In this document: positions 61,519 to 64,000 of the stretch, piece after piece
Numbering within the stretch: position 1 is the first letter of the stretch
How the letters are laid out: each line of letters starts with the position of its first letter
From: Candidatus Chloroploca mongolica
Lineage (GTDB): Bacteria > Chloroflexota > Chloroflexia > Chloroflexales > Chloroflexaceae
Direction: 5' to 3'
DNA: 64,000 nt
NCBI RefSeq assembly: GCF_004762035.2
Contig: NZ_SIJK02000014.1
Coordinates: forward strand, 1 to 64,000
Notes under the pieces: model-generated
What the model saw: the letters and a program-made list of their open reading frames with translations, nothing else
Databases searched by the model: none
Told to the model about the DNA's origin: nothing
Position numbers and translations under genes: made by a program

Positions 61519-63042
61519 ATGAGTCTCAAGGTACGATCCGGAGGAGGTGTCCACACTTCTCCTGGGAGTGAAGGCGTCCCGCCCTCGCACGGAACCCGAG
61601 GGCGGGACGCCCTCGCTCCCAGCCCCAGGTGGGGACAGCTACGAGTCGGATTGCTCAGCCTCGTGGTGCTTCTGGCAATGCTGCTGATGGCAACCCCAAC
61701 GCAAGCGCAGGAGAGCCTTGACTGGCGCGAGCTACAAACCGACTATTTTCGGATTCTGTACCGCGCTAACGGGGAAGAGGAAGCACGCCGTTATGAGGCA
61801 TGGGTCGATGTGATCTATGACGATCTGGCTGCGGCCTTCAATTATCGTACCACTCCCCCCCTCACATTGCGGCTCTATCCGGGGAGTGCCGACTACTTTG
61901 CGGTCAACCCGAGCGCACGCAATGTGCCAGGCGTGATCGCCCACGCCGACTTTCGCCTCCGCGAACTGGTCGTGATTGTCGAACGGACTGCGGCGCAGAG
62001 TGAAGAGGGGGTCAAGAATAATGTGCGCCATGAACTCACGCATATTATTGCCGCCGATCTCAGCAATAATCAGCTCAATACCGGGTTCCACGAGGGCATT
62101 GCCCAATATATGGAACGACCTGCTGATGAGCTGGAACAGCGCATCCGAGCGCTCCGTCAGGCCTATGAACGCGGCCTGTTGATGCCCTGGAGTGCATTTG
62201 ACGACCGCGAGCGCATCTATGGGCAACCTGAAATTGGCTACCCACAGAGTCTCTCGGTGGTGGCGTTTCTCATTGAGCAGTACGGCTTCACGCGCATGCG
62301 TGAGTTTCTGATTCTGAGTGGACGTACACCGAGCTTTCGCGAGGCGCTGGTGCAAACCTATCAGCGTTCGGCAGCTGAACTGGAACTGGCCTGGCGCGAC
62401 TGGTTACCCGAGTATCTCGAGGGGGGCTACCAGCGCAACGCACTGGTGGCGTATGATCTGAGTTTTGTGCGCAGTCTGGTCAACCAGGGCAGTTACGCCG
62501 CCGCCGAGCAGGAGTTGCGGACAACGGTCGAGTGGCTCAAGAATCATGCCGACACCCAACCAGCCACGGTGGTGGCCGAAGCCGAGGCCTTGCTTGCACG
62601 TAGTGCGCAAGGCATGCGGGCCGAACAACTGGCCGAGAGTGCGCGGCAAGCGCTGCAACAGGGGGACTACGAGCGTGCCATCCGGCTCGTTGCTGATGCC
62701 CAACACCTCTACGCCGAGTTGAATGACGCACGACAGGCCGAAGTACTGGCGATCTACGCTGCACGGGCTACGCGTGGCATGCAGGCCACCAGTGTCCTGG
62801 CTCAGGCGGTTGAGTTGACGCGCGGCTTCAACTATCCACAGGCGCATCTGCAAGCCGACCGGGCCGCCGCCGAATTTGCGGCCCTCGGTGATACGCTACG
62901 GCGGAGTAACGCCGAACGGCTCCGTGATAGCCTGGCAACGCAACAGCGCCTGGTTGGGTTCGGCTTGCTGATCCTCGGAAGCTTCGGGGTGGTGCTGAGT
63001 CTGCTTGGCTGGGCTTTTCGGCGACCTGCCGAGATCTGGTAA
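61519..63042 (+). CDS. Secreted HEXXH metallopeptidase (MA-like) with helical repeats
   Basis: A 507-residue exported protein. The hydrophobic signal helix is at about 43-60 and ends in TPTQAQ. The gluzincin motif HELTH is at 171-175, with the downstream Glu in GFHEGIAQYMER. The C-terminal 200 residues are helical, TPR-like (SYAAAEQELRTTVEWL; DYERAIRLVADAQHLYAEL), ending in a transmembrane helix (LVGFGLLILGSFGVVLSLLGW). The ribosome site AAAGGATAGGA fixes the ATG at 61519, yet residues 10-35 come from a palindromic repeat (see 61562-61622). Cotranscribed with ppk1. Confidence 0.82.
   Translation: MSLKVRSGGGVHTSPGSEGVPPSHGTRGRDALAPSPRWGQLRVGLLSLVVLLAMLLMATPTQAQESLDWRELQTDYFRILYRANGEEEARRYEAWVDVIYDDLAAAFNYRTTPPLTLRLYPGSADYFAVNPSARNVPGVIAHADFRLRELVVIVERTAAQSEEGVKNNVRHELTHIIAADLSNNQLNTGFHEGIAQYMERPADELEQRIRALRQAYERGLLMPWSAFDDRERIYGQPEIGYPQSLSVVAFLIEQYGFTRMREFLILSGRTPSFREALVQTYQRSAAELELAWRDWLPEYLEGGYQRNALVAYDLSFVRSLVNQGSYAAAEQELRTTVEWLKNHADTQPATVVAEAEALLARSAQGMRAEQLAESARQALQQGDYERAIRLVADAQHLYAELNDARQAEVLAIYAARATRGMQATSVLAQAVELTRGFNYPQAHLQADRAAAEFAALGDTLRRSNAERLRDSLATQQRLVGFGLLILGSFGVVLSLLGWAFRRPAEIW
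61562..61622. repeat. Palindromic repeat inside the peptidase N-terminus
   Basis: Arms 61562-61587 and 61597-61622 match at 24 of 26 positions around a 9-nt loop. It encodes the low-complexity stretch SEGVPPSHGTRGRDALAPS ahead of the signal helix and looks like an inserted intergenic repeat. Confidence 0.75.
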
Positions 63043-63049
63043 TCATGTT

Positions 63050-63084
63050 CCCCTCTTCGCCCAGCTATGCTGGGCGAAGAGGGG
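63050..63084. terminator. Perfect 16-bp stem hairpin, TAT loop
   Basis: Arms 63050-63065 and 63069-63084, tip CCCAGC/GCTGGG. It lies between convergent genes (stops at 63042 and 63102). Confidence 0.8.
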
Positions 63085-63101
63085 GTGTAGAACTGATCTG
63101 T

Positions 63102-64000
63102 TTAGACTGGCACGCTATCGGAAGGCACGGGGAAGCCCGTGCAAAGGCTTTCGACCTCACCGGCAATGCGCGTGATCAGGGCTTCATCGGTAGCATGATG
63201 GAGTACCTGCGCAATCCAGTCGGCGATCTGCGTCATTTCGGCCTCACGCATCCCCCGCGTTGTAACAGCGGGCGTTCCGATGCGAATCCCGCTTGTCCGC
63301 ACAGGCGGCTGCGGATCATCGGGGATGGCATTCTTATTGACCGTCATATGGGCACGGTCAAGGGCCTTTTGCGCCTGGGCCCCAGTAATGCCAAGTGAGG
63401 TAAGATCGAGCAGCATCAAGTGATTATCAGTACCGCCGCTGATCAGGGTCAGGCCACGGTCCATCAAGCCCGTCGCGAGGGCATGCGCATTGCGACGGAT
63501 CTGGGCGGCGTAGGCTTTGAACTCGGGGCGCAGCGCCTCGCCAAAGGCGACCGCTTTGCCGGCAATGACGTGCATCAGCGGGCCACCCTGCGTACCGGGG
63601 AAGACACTTGAATTGATCACCTTCGCCAGATCTTCTTCCATCAAGATCAACCCACCCCGTGGACCACGCAGCGTCTTGTGCGTCGTGGTTGTCACCACCT
63701 GAGCGTGACCAATCGGCGAAGGATGCTCACCTGCGGCGACCAGGCCGGCGATATGGGCAATATCGGCCATCAACAAGGCCCCGACCTCATCGGCGATCTG
63801 GCGCATCCGGGCAAAATCAATCTGGCGAGGATACGCACTTGCCCCCGAGGTAATCAACTTGGGCCGCACCGTCCGGGCTTTTTGCATCAGATCATCATAA
63901 TCAATCTGGCCACTAGCCAGATCAACACCATAGAAATGGACATCGTACCAGCGCCCCGAGAAATTAACGGGGCTGCCGTGGGTCAGGTGGCCGCCGTGGT
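63102..64000 (-). CDS. glyA: Serine hydroxymethyltransferase, 5' end outside the window
   Basis: Interconverts serine and glycine with tetrahydrofolate. The frame is open through base 64000, so the start lies beyond the window; about 298 C-terminal residues are seen. Motifs are [15 protein letters not shown] at the edge, [29 protein letters not shown], and the PLP lysine in [15 protein letters not shown]. An internal ATG at 63887 is not the start. The C-terminus is normal. Confidence 0.94.
   Translation of the reverse strand, partial: HGGHLTHGSPVNFSGRWYDVHFYGVDLASGQIDYDDLMQKARTVRPKLITSGASAYPRQIDFARMRQIADEVGALLMADIAHIAGLVAAGEHPSPIGHAQVVTTTTHKTLRGPRGGLILMEEDLAKVINSSVFPGTQGGPLMHVIAGKAVAFGEALRPEFKAYAAQIRRNAHALATGLMDRGLTLISGGTDNHLMLLDLTSLGITGAQAQKALDRAHMTVNKNAIPDDPQPPVRTSGIRIGTPAVTTRGMREAEMTQIADWIAQVLHHATDEALITRIAGEVESLCTGFPVPSDSVPV

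Overview
The window is a densely packed bacterial chromosome segment with no phage, plasmid, CRISPR or rRNA content. About fifty protein genes and one tRNA are supported. Gene content suggests a Chloroflexota bacterium, most likely of the order Chloroflexales (inference from protein style, not a database match). Pointers are threonine/proline-linked secreted proteins, many GAF/PAS kinases, a surface protein with repeated YFER..EYHP..QLGLLG blocks, a RadA-YacL neighbourhood, a VIT/VWA-MoxR cluster facing DUF58, and many very long perfect intergenic hairpins.

Layout. 1-2 kb: secreted family-5-like glycosidase with a (PTVQ)n linker. 2.3-5.9 kb: glyoxylate-shunt operon (isocitrate lyase, malate synthase, DUF1269-like protein). 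6-9.3 kb: a Cys-tailed small protein and a NarL-type two-component pair. 9.4-16 kb: two thioredoxin-fold proteins, tRNA-Ser(CGA), a membrane protein, a lone 2-oxoacid dehydrogenase E1-beta, a secreted M23/LamG peptidase and threonine dehydratase. 16-20.3 kb: a tight minus-strand operon (flippase-like membrane protein, HIT protein, surface-repeat protein, unknown 148-aa protein, PRPP synthetase). 20.4-20.7 kb: GC-rich tandem repeat array upstream of fabI. 21.6-26.5 kb: MoxR and VIT/VWA facing DUF58. 26.6-28.6 kb: MscL, a Cys-rich small protein, a CBS protein and a universal stress protein. 28.7-34.7 kb: M24 peptidase, a BMP-type binding protein and a heterodimeric ABC exporter. 35-42.3 kb: FtsX-like permease, thioredoxin-like lipoprotein, threonine aldolase, GAF-GGDEF protein and a small unknown. 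42.3-45 kb: fused FAD/2Fe-2S subunit of a molybdenum hydroxylase plus an M20 carbamoylase/allantoate hydrolase. 45-48.8 kb: LCP protein, glutamate racemase and two class I amidotransferases (cell-wall theme). 48.9-59.2 kb: large sensor kinase, RsbX-like phosphatase, Dtd, YacL-like PIN/TRAM protein, RadA, ClpC and ribosomal protein S1. 59.4-64 kb: polyphosphate kinase, a secreted HEXXH peptidase and the 3' part of glyA, cut by the window edge.

The strongest non-gene signals are the following. (1) A family of long perfect or near-perfect intergenic inverted repeats, usually with 3-nt loops and often with a CCAGC-nnn-GCTGG tip. (2) Several genes whose -10 box lies only 6-8 nt before the start codon, implying leaderless mRNAs. 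(3) A tandem repeat array of 50-54 bp units with an inverted unit at one end. (4) A 48-bp tandem duplication across the moxR stop codon. (5) A palindromic repeat sitting inside the N-terminus of the HEXXH peptidase gene. No wholly new multi-gene system is obvious. The most system-like candidates are the RsbX-like phosphatase paired with a stressosome-like sensor kinase, and the amidotransferase pair coupled to murI and an LCP gene.
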